Assembly: GCA_965120355.1 (NCBI GenBank)
Contig: CBCPMX010000154.1
Location: forward strand, 1 to 57,861
Direction: 5' to 3'
From: CBCPMX01 sp965120355
GTDB lineage: Bacteria > Bacillota > Clostridia > Oscillospirales > Oscillospiraceae
Length of the DNA stretch: 57,861 bases
This document shows, piece after piece, positions 17,027-24,796 of the stretch. The first letter of the stretch is position 1, and each line of letters opens with the position of its first letter. Both the position numbers and the translations under genes were made by a program. Under the pieces are notes generated by a model, which saw only the letters and a list, made by a program, of their open reading frames with translations, ran no database searches and was not told the DNA's origin.

Positions 17027-18553
17027 TCAGACGGGCCGCAAAATCCCTTTGAGCCATCTAAGGTCCTCCCGAGACAGTACCGTCAACAGGGCGCAGAAGG
17101 CAGCGAACAGCACCAGGAACACCGCCGCCAGACAGAAAATCTCCAAAAGTGGGGAGAGGGTAGCGAAAAACCCGGAAAACAGGTACGTCAGTCCCGTAGC
17201 CCCCGCAGCGCTGGCGGCGGTTTTGCAGACAAACCGCAAGGTAGGCGCATAGTCGGTGATCTTGATCAAGCGGGCAATGGACAGGTAAAAATTAACGGCG
17301 TGCGTAATGGTGAACGCCGCAAAATACCCGCCGATGCCGTATCGCGGCAGCAGGAGCACCAGAAGCAGAAGATCCAATGCAGACGTAAACGTATTATACC
17401 GCATACAGGCCACCTGCTGCCCCAGGCCTTTGTGCATCCCGTCCACAATGGCATCCATGTACAGCATCAGCACCAGAGGCGCGAAGAGGCGCAGGTACAT
17501 GCCGGCGTCGGCACTGCCGTAAAAGAGCTGCCCCAACTGATCCGCCAACAGAAACAGCAGTCCCGCCACACAGGCGGAGAACAGCAGCCCCATGCGGATG
17601 CAGTGGTCTGTCAGGTTGTAAATGCGCTGCCGCCACCCCGCGGCGCGGCAGCGCGCCAGCTCCGGCACCAGCAAATCGGAGATAGAATATAGCACCGCAG
17701 ACGGAAACATAAGAATGGGAAACACCATGCCGTGAATCGTGCCATAGGCGGCCATAGACTGCTCATAGCTGCTGCCGGCCTGTGCCAGCCCTCTGGGAAT
17801 CAGAAGCTGGTCTGCCGTATTCAGGCCAGTACGCAGATAGTCGTTGACCGCCAGCGGCAGGCACAGTTTCAGCAACCGTTTGCCCATGTGCAGTCCGCTG
17901 GGCGGCCGGCCTAGGCTGCGGCAGTCCCAGGCAAACAACCCCAGCAGCAGCGCCAGGCTCACCACGGAAGCCGCGGCGCTGCCGCCTAAAATGGCGCAGC
18001 AGGCCCGCTCCGTGTCGTCTCCAGCCCACAGGAGCAGCGCTGCCACCGTCAAAAAGATAGACGCCACCCGCTCCAACAGATCCACTGCCACCAACCGTCC
18101 GATTTTCGAGCAGGCAGTAAAATAGCCGCTGAGAATAGATACCAGACAGGACACGGGCACAGAGATTGCCAAAACCCGCAGCGGCGCCGCGGCTCTGGCA
18201 TCCAAAATCCACTGCACCGCCAACCAGTCGGAGAGCTGATATAGGACGGCCCCAGCGGCAACGCTGACTATCAGTCCATAGGCCATACAAACTTCCACGG
18301 CGCGCCGCATGCCGCCGGGCCGCCGGTGGCCGTATTCTTCCGCTACCAGATAGGTCGCCGCCACCCGCACGCCGCTGGAGCCGACGGTCACTGCCAGCAT
18401 CCCTACGTTCATGACCAGCTGCAAAAGGCCCATACCTGCCGCGCCAATGCGGTTGGAGATATAGACCTGAAAGCCCATGGACACCGTTCGAAGGCCCAGA
18501 TTGGCGGCGGTGAGCATCAGCGCACCGTAAAAAATGGAACGTCGTTTTCCCAT
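17027..18553 (-). CDS. SpoVB/MurJ-like polysaccharide flippase (MOP superfamily)
   Basis: A 508-residue membrane protein with about 14 hydrophobic helices spread over its full length, beginning RSIFYGALMLTAANLGLR, which matches the SpoVB/RfbX/MurJ flippase layout. Paralogues move lipid-linked cell-wall or polysaccharide precursors outward; SpoVB is needed for spore cortex in Bacillus. Good GGGAGGG ribosome site. A candidate sigma-E promoter is placed just upstream, which supports a sporulation role. SpoVB is favoured over a vegetative lipid II flippase, but the family is hard to divide by eye. Confidence 0.8.
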   Translation of the reverse strand: MGKRRSIFYGALMLTAANLGLRTVSMGFQVYISNRIGAAGMGLLQLVMNVGMLAVTVGSSGVRVAATYLVAEEYGHRRPGGMRRAVEVCMAYGLIVSVAAGAVLYQLSDWLAVQWILDARAAAPLRVLAISVPVSCLVSILSGYFTACSKIGRLVAVDLLERVASIFLTVAALLLWAGDDTERACCAILGGSAAASVVSLALLLGLFAWDCRSLGRPPSGLHMGKRLLKLCLPLAVNDYLRTGLNTADQLLIPRGLAQAGSSYEQSMAAYGTIHGMVFPILMFPSAVLYSISDLLVPELARCRAAGWRQRIYNLTDHCIRMGLLFSACVAGLLFLLADQLGQLFYGSADAGMYLRLFAPLVLMLYMDAIVDGMHKGLGQQVACMRYNTFTSALDLLLLVLLLPRYGIGGYFAAFTITHAVNFYLSIARLIKITDYAPTLRFVCKTAASAAGATGLTYLFSGFFATLSPLLEIFCLAAVFLVLFAAFCALLTVLSREDLRWLKGILRPV

Positions 18554-18575
18554 GACAAGCCCTCCCTTGTCCCCA

Positions 18576-18604
18576 TCTATATGAGGCCGCAGCGGGAAGT
18601 ATGC
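18576..18604 (-). promoter_or_regulatory. Candidate sigma-E promoter of the SpoVB-like gene
   Basis: Minus strand GCATACT (18598-18604; six of seven to the KMATATT -35) and CATATAGA (18576-18583; five of eight to CATACAMT) with 14-bp spacing. Confidence 0.35.
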
Positions 18605-19407
18605 GGGCAGGGCAGGCAGAAAGGAGACCGGTTATTCACGAAAGGGAAATTTTACACAAGATTGCCCAGAGGTTCCGCAGCATCCTGGGAGAGAACCTGA
18701 CTGGCGTCTATGTGCACGGTTCCGTGGCCTTTGGCTGTTTCTGCTGGGAGAAAAGCGACTTGGATTTCCTGACCGTGGTACGGACAGAGCCGTCCCTGGA
18801 GGAAAAAATCGCGCTGATTGCGGCGCTGTTAGCGCTGGAACCGCAATGCCCGCCGAGAGGTGTGGAGATGAGTGTGGTGCTGGAACGTCATTGCCGCAGC
18901 TTTGTGTATCCCACGCCCTTTGTTCTGCATTATTCCAACGCGCATCGGGCGCGGTGCCGGACCGATCTGGAAACAATCTGCCGGGAGATGCATGGCGCAG
19001 ATCCGGATCTGGCAGCCCATTTCACAGTGACGCGGGCTGTGGGATTCCCGGTTTTGGGTCCGCCGGTGACAGAAGTGTTCGCACCCGTGCCCCGGGCAGC
19101 CTATGTGGACAGCATCTGGCGGGATGTAGCGGATGCAGCCGGAGAAGCCGCCCGCAATCCGGTCTATTACCTGCTGAATCTGTGCCGTGTTCTGGCATTT
19201 CTGACGGAAGGGCAGGTGTTCTCCAAGGTGCAGGGCGGGACTTGGGGCCTGTCTCACCTCCCACTCCGCTGGAAGCCGCTGCTGACAGCGGCGCTGCATT
19301 GCAATAGCGGGGAAGAAGCCTCCTTAGACGCAGACGAAGTATGTGCCTTTTCGAAGGAGCTGCTTAGGCGCATTGCAGAATGCAGAGACACGGCTGCAGA
19401 TGTCTGA
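18601..19407 (+). CDS. Aminoglycoside adenylyltransferase-like nucleotidyltransferase
   Basis: A 268-residue protein with a nucleotidyltransferase fold: HGSVAFGCFCWEKSDLDFLTV gives the GS-x-SDxD metal and nucleotide motif (about residues 37-57), and the C-terminal part resembles the helical domain of AadA/ANT(9) enzymes with NPVYYLLNLCRVLAFL and SKVQGGTWG. Family members transfer AMP to aminoglycosides such as spectinomycin, but many chromosomal relatives have no proven resistance. Start is uncertain: ATG 18601 has only a weak GCGGGAAG upstream, whereas AAAGGAG at 18620-18626 is ideally placed for codon 12, which reads ATT. No mobile-element context is visible. Confidence 0.75.
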   Translation: MRAGQAERRPVIHEREILHKIAQRFRSILGENLTGVYVHGSVAFGCFCWEKSDLDFLTVVRTEPSLEEKIALIAALLALEPQCPPRGVEMSVVLERHCRSFVYPTPFVLHYSNAHRARCRTDLETICREMHGADPDLAAHFTVTRAVGFPVLGPPVTEVFAPVPRAAYVDSIWRDVADAAGEAARNPVYYLLNLCRVLAFLTEGQVFSKVQGGTWGLSHLPLRWKPLLTAALHCNSGEEASLDADEVCAFSKELLRRIAECRDTAADV

Positions 19408-19428
19408 AGCACCCCCAGACAACGCAAA

Positions 19429-19464
19429 GCCGGCGCACAGGGAAGCGGTTCCCCATGCGCCGGC
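19429..19464 (+). terminator. Hairpin after the nucleotidyltransferase gene
   Basis: Nine pairs (GCCGGCGCA/TGCGCCGGC), a symmetrical CA/CA internal loop and five more pairs (GGGAA/TTCCC). No U tract follows. Confidence 0.5.
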
Positions 19465-19517
19465 AGTGTGGCTGCAGTTTTATGAAGGCGCCGAAAGAAT
19501 CGGAGCCAGCAGTGGGA

Positions 19518-19558
19518 ATGGATTTTAGTCCAAATCAAAAATAGAAGCGAAAATCCAT
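19518..19558 (-). terminator. Possible terminator of the TSCPD gene
   Basis: ATGGATTTT (19518-19526) pairs with AAAATCCAT (19550-19558) across a 23-base loop about 40 bases after the minus-strand stop at 19597. Weak. Confidence 0.35.
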
Positions 19559-19596
19559 CCATGGACAATGTCGCTTTGCTGACAGGTTTTCCGGCC

Positions 19597-19848
19597 TTAT
19601 TGCTGTGCCTTGGCGGCTTCCAGCGCCTGCGCCAGCTGATCGGGGCAGGAAGTCGGCTTCATGCCGCAGGTGATCCCCCGCAGACGGCGAATGGCCTCGT
19701 CGGCATCCATGCCCTCTACCAGAATGGATACGCCCTTCAAATTGCCATTACAGCCGCCTTCAAAGGCGACATTGTGAATCTTGTTGTCATCCAGTTCAAA
19801 GGTAATGCGGCGCGAACAGGTGCCGCGGGTCTTGTACTCATATTCCAT
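19597..19848 (-). CDS. TSCPD domain protein (TIGR03905 type)
   Basis: An 83-residue cytoplasmic protein with the small beta-rich TSCPD fold, the domain also found at the C-terminus of class II ribonucleotide reductases. Conserved cysteines stand in RGTCSRRI, GGCNGNLKG, TCGMK and TSCPD, with the name-giving TSCPDQLAQAL at the end, so a metal site is likely. Stand-alone versions are common in anaerobic Firmicutes but have no demonstrated function. It follows the YbaK-like gene on the same strand 40 bases away and probably shares its transcript. Family call firm, function open. Confidence 0.9.
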   Translation of the reverse strand: MEYEYKTRGTCSRRITFELDDNKIHNVAFEGGCNGNLKGVSILVEGMDADEAIRRLRGITCGMKPTSCPDQLAQALEAAKAQQ

Positions 19849-19888
19849 GAGAAATTCCTCCTTGATTTTGACCGCCGGTTTGGCGCGT

Positions 19889-20359
19889 TTACAGCGTCAG
19901 GTCTGCACCCTGCATGCCGACGTAGGTCATGAGACCGGTGGGGCCGGTGACGATCTGCACACCGCGGGCTCCTCCGGACACGGCGATCTCTTCGTGCAGC
20001 ACAGCAGTTTCGTCAATATAGGTCGGATACTGCTTCTTCATGCCTACAGGAGAACAACCGCCGCGGATATAGCCGGTTACACCCAGCAGTTCCCTGACGT
20101 GAATCAGCTCCACTCGCTTGTCTCCGGCAGCTTTTGCGGCTTTGCGCAAATCCAGCTCACAGCATACCGGGATACAGAACACGAGAAACCCACGCTTGTC
20201 TCCACGGGCCACTAGGGTTTTAAAGACCTGTTCCGGCGGCATACCGGTCTGTGTACAGACATGCATTCCGTTCAGATCATTTTCGTCATAGTCGTATTCC
20301 ACGACACGAAACTCCAGCCCGGCCCGCTCTAGAAGGCGCATGGCGTTGGTCTTTGTCAT
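19889..20359 (-). CDS. ybaK: Cys-tRNA(Pro)/aminoacyl-tRNA deacylase, YbaK/EbsC family
   Basis: A 156-residue editing enzyme that hydrolyses mischarged Cys-tRNA(Pro) in trans. The YbaK core is complete: TNAMRLLERAGLEF at the N-terminus, the conserved lysine in EQVFKTLV, then KAAKAAGDKRVEL and GYIRGGCSPVGMKK. Start at 20359 is chosen because GAGG stands about nine bases upstream and the protein begins as in relatives; the longer open frame to 20569 includes the promoter and a hairpin. First gene of a pair with the TSCPD protein. Confidence 0.92.
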   Translation of the reverse strand: MTKTNAMRLLERAGLEFRVVEYDYDENDLNGMHVCTQTGMPPEQVFKTLVARGDKRGFLVFCIPVCCELDLRKAAKAAGDKRVELIHVRELLGVTGYIRGGCSPVGMKKQYPTYIDETAVLHEEIAVSGGARGVQIVTGPTGLMTYVGMQGADLTL

Positions 20360-20378
20360 TTGTGATCGCCTCAGAGGC

Positions 20379-20407
20379 ATCATAGCACAAAATTCGTCGA
20401 GATGCAA
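20379..20407 (-). promoter_or_regulatory. Sigma-A promoter of ybaK
   Basis: Minus strand TTGCAT (20402-20407), 17 bp, TATGAT (20379-20384); the transcript would start about 13 bases before the start codon. Confidence 0.6.
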
Positions 20408-20414
20408 GGGGGTG

Positions 20415-20468
20415 GAAAATGCACTTGCACGGGACAGGTTCGGTTGCCGTCTCGTGCAAGTGATTTTC
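20415..20468. repeat. Near-perfect 20-bp inverted repeat of unknown role
   Basis: Arms GAAAATGCACTTGCACGGGAC (20415-20435) and GTCTCGTGCAAGTGATTTTC (20449-20468) pair over 20 positions with one extra base and one G-U-type mismatch around a 13-base loop. It lies between the alcohol dehydrogenase stop and the ybaK promoter. There is no U tract, so it is not a usual terminator. Confidence 0.6.
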
Positions 20469-20637
20469 AGGGAATTTCGGATGAAGTCAGCGAGCGTGGC
20501 GGGGAGAACTTTGGGTTCAGCTTGATGTGTGAAAAAGTGGAGAAATCTCTGCCGGATTTTCTTTTTCAACTGAAAAACGGAACAAAAGATCCACCCGCAG
20601 CTGGAATCATTTTATAGAGGCGCCTGATTGGGTTCGT

Positions 20638-21804
20638 TTACAGTTCGCCCTCATATGCCTGCTGGAAAATTTCAATAATTTGTTCCTTTTTGGCTTTCCT
20701 CGGATTGGTGAGCGCACAAGCGTCCTTCATGGCGTTCTCTGCCATAATGTCAAAGTCCTCCGGCTTGACGCCCAACTCCTTGAGATTCTTCGGAATCCCC
20801 ACGTAGTCGGCAAAGCGTTTGATACCGGCAATTACGTTCATGGCCTGGTCCTCATAGGTGGCATAGGCGCTGTGCTCCCCGATGCGCATAGCCTGCCCAA
20901 TTCTGACGATCCGGTCATAGTTGCCGATGATGTTGAATCGTTCCACATAGGGCAGCAGCAGAGCGTTGCAGACACCGTGAGGCAGGTCATAGAAACCACC
21001 CAGCTGATGTGCCATGGCATGCACATAACCAAGGGAGGCATTGTTAAACGCAATGCCGGCCAGATACTGGGCATAGGCCATCTGTTCCCGCGCCTTCATA
21101 TAGTCACCGTTGGCCACAGCTTTGGGCAAATAATGCCCGATCATCTGCATGGCCTGCAAAGCGGAAGCGTCGGTCAAGGGATTGGCGTCTGTGGACACAA
21201 AGGCTTCAATGGCGTGCGTCAGAGCGTCCATGCCGGTGGCGGCGGTGAGACTTGCCGGCATTCCCATGTGCAGTTCCGAATCGTTGACTGCCACATCGGG
21301 GGTCACGCGCCAGTCCACAATACACATTTTTACCTTTCGGGAAGTGTCGGTGATGATGCAGAACCGGGTGATCTCCGAAGCCGTACCGGCGGTGGTATTG
21401 ATGGCAAGCAGGGGAGGCACGCCGGTATGCAGCCGGTTGACGCCTTCATAGTCGCGGATATTACCGCCATTGGTGGAAACCAGGGCAATGGCTTTGGCGC
21501 AGTCATGGGAAGAACCACCGCCCAGGGAAATGACGCTGTCACAGTTGTTTTCCTGATAGAATTTCAGCCCCGCTTCCACATTGGTATCCTTGGGATTCGG
21601 TTCGGCGCCGCCGAACACACAGGAGGAAATTCCGGATGCCTCCAAAATCCCTTGAATCCGCGGCGTCATAGGCGCAGCTGCCAAAAAGGAATCCGTGACA
21701 ATCATGACACGTTTGCCGCCCAGGCTGTTCATCAGCTCGCCTACTTCGTTGACAGAACCGGCGCCAAACACATTACGGGTGGGAAGATAATAGTAAGTAG
21801 ACAT
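20638..21804 (-). CDS. Iron-containing (group III) alcohol dehydrogenase
   Basis: A 388-residue NAD(P)-dependent alcohol dehydrogenase for fermentation. The Rossmann-like nucleotide site shows LGGGSSHDCAKAIAL (about residue 95) and TAGTASEITRF; the iron ligands are in ATGMDALTHAIEAF (Asp and His), GYVHAMAHQLGG and YDLPHGVCNALLLP (two His). Length equals the family norm. It could act on ethanol, 1,3-propanediol or butanol; sequence does not decide. It is monocistronic. The 270 bases upstream to the rnpB terminator hold no gene; a TACAAT is present there, but I cannot place a convincing -35. Confidence 0.93.
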   Translation of the reverse strand: MSTYYYLPTRNVFGAGSVNEVGELMNSLGGKRVMIVTDSFLAAAPMTPRIQGILEASGISSCVFGGAEPNPKDTNVEAGLKFYQENNCDSVISLGGGSSHDCAKAIALVSTNGGNIRDYEGVNRLHTGVPPLLAINTTAGTASEITRFCIITDTSRKVKMCIVDWRVTPDVAVNDSELHMGMPASLTAATGMDALTHAIEAFVSTDANPLTDASALQAMQMIGHYLPKAVANGDYMKAREQMAYAQYLAGIAFNNASLGYVHAMAHQLGGFYDLPHGVCNALLLPYVERFNIIGNYDRIVRIGQAMRIGEHSAYATYEDQAMNVIAGIKRFADYVGIPKNLKELGVKPEDFDIMAENAMKDACALTNPRKAKKEQIIEIFQQAYEGEL

Positions 21805-22073
21805 TGCAAAGCTCCTTTTCCAAAAAAGATCCGTTGGTCTGGCAGTACGCTCAGCCGGTGCGCGCTGCAGCTGAGACGTCTGCGCAAACCGTTTGCCGCC
21901 GGAAGATACCGTGCGGAAGTTCTATACCCTTCATGAACGGGATGGCTCTATTGTAGCGCATTCACCCATATAACTGATGGTTTGATTTGCCTAAAATTTT
22001 TGAGTTTTTGTGAAATTCGACAAAAGGAAATCCCATTGGCCGGTCTGCCCGGCAGCCCAAGTCTGAAAAACAT

Positions 22074-22113
22074 AAAACCGTGGAAGGCAGCATACGCTGC
22101 CTTCCACGGTTTT
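22074..22113 (-). terminator. Terminator of rnpB
   Basis: An 18-bp perfect stem (22074-22091 with 22096-22113) with loop ATAC; A residues beyond it give UUUUU on the minus strand. Confidence 0.9.
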
Positions 22114-22114
22114 T

Positions 22115-22484
22115 GCGATCTGGCCTGTAAGCCGGGTTCTGTCCTTTAAGACAGCCATCTATCTAGGCGCACCGTTGCCGGTGCGCTCCAGCCACCTTCC
22201 GGGGACGGCCGGGCAAGCCAATGTCCCCTCTGCGGTGTTGCTCCGGATAGAGTTTACAGCACCGGTCGCTTCCGCGCCGGTGGGTGAGCTCTTACCTCGC
22301 CTTTCCACCCTTACCGGACGTTTGCGCTGCGGTCCGCAGCGCAAATGCCGGCGGTATATCTCTGTTGCACTTGTCCTGAAGTCGCCTTCGGCGGGCGTTA
22401 CCCGTTATCCTTGCCCTGTGGAGCCCGGACTTTCCTCACGAGGGGCCTTTCGGCGCTCCGCGCGCGGCTGTCCAGCCAGGTCGC
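22115..22484 (-). ncRNA. rnpB: RNase P RNA, bacterial type A
   Basis: The catalytic RNA of ribonuclease P, which matures tRNA 5' ends. On the minus strand the universally conserved segments are present in order: GAGGAAAGTCCGGGCTCCAC near the 5' end, GGTAAGGGTGGAAAGG, GAGCTCACC in the middle and GACAGAACCCGGCTTA close to the 3' end. Helix P1 can be drawn between GCGACCTGGC (5' end at 22484) and GCCAGATCGC (3' end at 22115). The promoter predicts initiation at about 22484, in agreement. About 370 nt, usual for type A. Confidence 0.97.
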
Positions 22485-22490
22485 ATTGGT

Positions 22491-22519
22491 ATTCTAGCGT
22501 ATTGGGCGGAGAATGTCAA
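22491..22519 (-). promoter_or_regulatory. Sigma-A promoter of rnpB
   Basis: Minus strand TTGACA (22514-22519), 17 bp, TAGAAT (22491-22496), placing +1 at about 22484, exactly the P1 5' end. Confidence 0.85.
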
Positions 22520-22529
22520 ACGAAATCCC

Positions 22530-22558
22530 TTGAAAAAGCATCAGTCCTATGATAGTAT
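22530..22558 (+). promoter_or_regulatory. Sigma-A promoter of the GNAT gene
   Basis: TTGAAA (22530-22535), 17 bp, TAGTAT (22553-22558), 32 bases before the start codon. Confidence 0.65.
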
Positions 22559-22590
22559 CACAGGAAAAACCGAGAAAGAAGGGAATTCCA

Positions 22591-23151
22591 ATGACCATAG
22601 AAACGAAACGGCTTGTGCTGCGGCCCTGGCAGGACAGCGACGCGGAGAGCCTGTACAAATACGCAAAAAATCCGAATGTCGGGCCTGCGGCAGGGTGGCC
22701 GGTTCACACCAGTGTGGAAAACAGTCTGGAAATTCTGCGGACAGTCCTGTCCAAGCCGGAGACCTATGCCGTTGTGCTGAAAGAGACCGGCGAAGCCGTG
22801 GGCAGCATCGGCATCATGTTTGGCGAAGACGCGGGCGAGCCGCTGCCGGAAGGCGAGGCGGAGATCGGCTATTGGATCGGGGAGCCCTTTTGGGGCCAGG
22901 GGCTGATCCCGGAAGCGGTGCGGGCGATGCTGCGCCGGTGTTTTCTGGATCTGGGCTGTAAGCAGGTCTGGTGCGGGTACTATGACGGCAATGAGAAGTC
23001 CCGGCGGGCACAGCAAAAATGCGGGTTTCAGTATCACCATACCATCCAAAACAAGCCCTGTCCGCTGCTGCATACGGTGCGGGATGAACACAGAACCCTG
23101 CTGACGGCGGAACAGTGGGGGGAGCATAGTCAGCATGCAGGATTATCATGA
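22591..23151 (+). CDS. GNAT family N-acetyltransferase (RimJ/RimL-like)
   Basis: A 186-residue acetyl-CoA-dependent transferase. It opens with IETKRLVLRPWQDSDAESLY, the RimJ/RimL-type start, has the central beta strand EAEIGYWIGEPFWGQGLIPEAVRAML containing the Q-x-x-G/A pyrophosphate-binding turn (GQGLIPEA), and ends in the GNEKSRRAQQKCGFQYHHT motif of this subfamily. Start at 22591 is preceded by AAGAAGGG; the open frame begins 14 codons earlier within the leader. Probably modifies a protein N-terminus or a small amine; substrate unknown. It diverges from rnpB and stands alone. Confidence 0.88.
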   Translation: MTIETKRLVLRPWQDSDAESLYKYAKNPNVGPAAGWPVHTSVENSLEILRTVLSKPETYAVVLKETGEAVGSIGIMFGEDAGEPLPEGEAEIGYWIGEPFWGQGLIPEAVRAMLRRCFLDLGCKQVWCGYYDGNEKSRRAQQKCGFQYHHTIQNKPCPLLHTVRDEHRTLLTAEQWGEHSQHAGLS

Positions 23152-23191
23152 GTTGTGCATATACTATCTGATGGATATCGCAAAGGAGTAA
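23135..23191 (+). CDS. Possible 18-codon ORF overlapping the GNAT end
   Basis: A short ATG frame, MQDYHELCIYYLMDIAKE, begins inside the GNAT gene 17 bases before its stop, with GGGGGAG about ten bases upstream. It may be chance or a gene remnant. The 150 bases between it and the murD promoter contain no other gene that I can see. Confidence 0.2.
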   Translation: MQDYHELCIYYLMDIAKE

Positions 23192-23342
23192 GCGTAAGCA
23201 AAAAAACATTGAAATGGAAAATTGGAATTGACGAATTGCGAAGCCCGGACAGGGCAAACCGGCGCAATCGCGCCGTCAAATTTACGCTTTTTTTGACAAG
23301 CTGCGGGAATGCGCGGTTTTTTGAAATACCGGACGGAAGGCC

Positions 23343-23371
23343 TTGCATTCTTTTGGACAGGCGGCTATAAT
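23343..23371 (+). promoter_or_regulatory. Sigma-A promoter of the murD operon
   Basis: TTGCAT (23343-23348), 17 bp, consensus TATAAT (23366-23371), followed by a leader of about 40 bases. Confidence 0.65.
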
Positions 23372-23418
23372 AAACTGGTTATATAGAAATACGATATAAC
23401 AAGAAAGGGATGCAGTCT

Positions 23419-24795
23419 ATGGATTGTAAAGCCTATTTTGACGCTTTGCAGCAGAAGCGCGTGCTTGTGCTGGGGCTGGGCATCAGCAACCGGCCTCTGG
23501 TGCGGATGCTGCTGGCCCATGGAATCTGCGTCACAGCCTGTGACAAAACACCGCGTGACCAGGCAGACCCGGAGGTTCTGGCGCTGGAAAAGGCCGGCGC
23601 TGTGCTAAAGCTGGGAGAAGACTATCTGGAGAATCTGTCCGGCGATGTGGTATTCCGCACGCCGGGGATGCACCCTGATATTCCCGCTATCGCCCGCCTG
23701 CGGGAACAGGGCGCCGTGCTGACTTCTGAGATGGAGGCGTTTTTTGAAGTCTGTCCCTGCCGGATCATTGCTGTCACCGGGTCAGACGGAAAGACGACCA
23801 CCACCACTCTGATTGCAGAGATTTTAAAACAGGCAGGCCATACTGTCTGGGTCGGCGGCAATATTGGCGCGCCCCTGCTGCCGGAAGCAGAGAACATGCA
23901 TCCGGAGGACATTGCGGTACTGGAGCTGAGTTCGTTCCAGCTGCTGACCATGACCAAAAGCCCGGATGTGGCAGTAGTCACCAATGTATCGCCCAATCAT
24001 CTGGACATCCATAAAGATTACGCGGAGTACATTGCCGCCAAGGAGAATGTCTATCTGCACCAGGAACCCCATGGCAAGGTGGTGCTGAATCTGGACAACG
24101 GCGTCACCCGGCGCTTTGCGGAAAAGGCCAGGGGTCAGGTGCGCTGGTTCTCCCGCAAAAAAATTCCGGAAGCCGGCGTGTATTTGCAGGACGGCCGGAT
24201 TCTGCGGGCCGGCGCAAAGCCGGAAGAGATCTTGCACACCAGTGAGATCCTTCTGCCAGGCATGCACAATGTGGAAAATTATATGGCGGCCATCTGCGCG
24301 GTGGAGGGGCTTGTGTCCGACGAGGATATCCGCGCCGTGGCCAGGACCTTTGGCGGCGTGGAACACCGCATTGAGCTGGTGCGGGAGAAGGATGGCGTGC
24401 GTTATTACAACGATTCCATTGCCTCCAGCCCCAGCCGGACCATTGCCGGCCTGCACAGCTTTGACCAAAAGGTGATTCTCATTGCCGGCGGCAAAGATAA
24501 GGGCATCGCCTATGACGCCCTGGGGCCGGAGATTGTGGCGCATGTGAAAACCCTGATCCTGACCGGCATGACGGCGGGAAAGATTCGCGACGCCGCCAGG
24601 CAGGCCCCCGGATACGCCCCCGGGGCGCCGGAAATTATAGAGGTGGACGGCTTTGACGACGCAGTCCGTACCGCCGCGGGCCTGGCGAAGCCGGGGGATG
24701 TGGTCCTCCTTTCACCGGCCAGTACGTCCTTTGACCGCTTCAAAAACTTCATGGAGCGGGGAAATGTCTATAAAAAAATCGTGATGGAGCTTTAA
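23419..24795 (+). CDS. murD: UDP-N-acetylmuramoyl-L-alanine:D-glutamate ligase
   Basis: Adds D-glutamate to UDP-MurNAc-L-Ala in cytoplasmic peptidoglycan precursor synthesis. The 458-residue chain shows the three Mur domains: a UDP-binding N-terminal Rossmann-like part (VLVLGLGISNRPLVRML), the ATP P-loop GSDGKTTTTT (about residue 121) with ELSSFQL and TNVSPNHLDIH, and the C-terminal domain with EHRIELV, NDSIASSP and SPASTSFDRFKNF. I choose ATG 23419, with AAAGGG correctly spaced; ATG 23410 abuts that site. It heads a tight seven-gene run through ispF, which is an unusual place for murD (normally in the dcw cluster). Confidence 0.96.
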   Translation: MDCKAYFDALQQKRVLVLGLGISNRPLVRMLLAHGICVTACDKTPRDQADPEVLALEKAGAVLKLGEDYLENLSGDVVFRTPGMHPDIPAIARLREQGAVLTSEMEAFFEVCPCRIIAVTGSDGKTTTTTLIAEILKQAGHTVWVGGNIGAPLLPEAENMHPEDIAVLELSSFQLLTMTKSPDVAVVTNVSPNHLDIHKDYAEYIAAKENVYLHQEPHGKVVLNLDNGVTRRFAEKARGQVRWFSRKKIPEAGVYLQDGRILRAGAKPEEILHTSEILLPGMHNVENYMAAICAVEGLVSDEDIRAVARTFGGVEHRIELVREKDGVRYYNDSIASSPSRTIAGLHSFDQKVILIAGGKDKGIAYDALGPEIVAHVKTLILTGMTAGKIRDAARQAPGYAPGAPEIIEVDGFDDAVRTAAGLAKPGDVVLLSPASTSFDRFKNFMERGNVYKKIVMEL

Positions 24796-24796
24796 T

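Noticed and set aside
20680..21936. 418-codon plus-strand frame opposite the alcohol dehydrogenase
   Set aside because: Shadow of a certain gene; low-complexity Gly/His-rich product and no ribosome site that fits.
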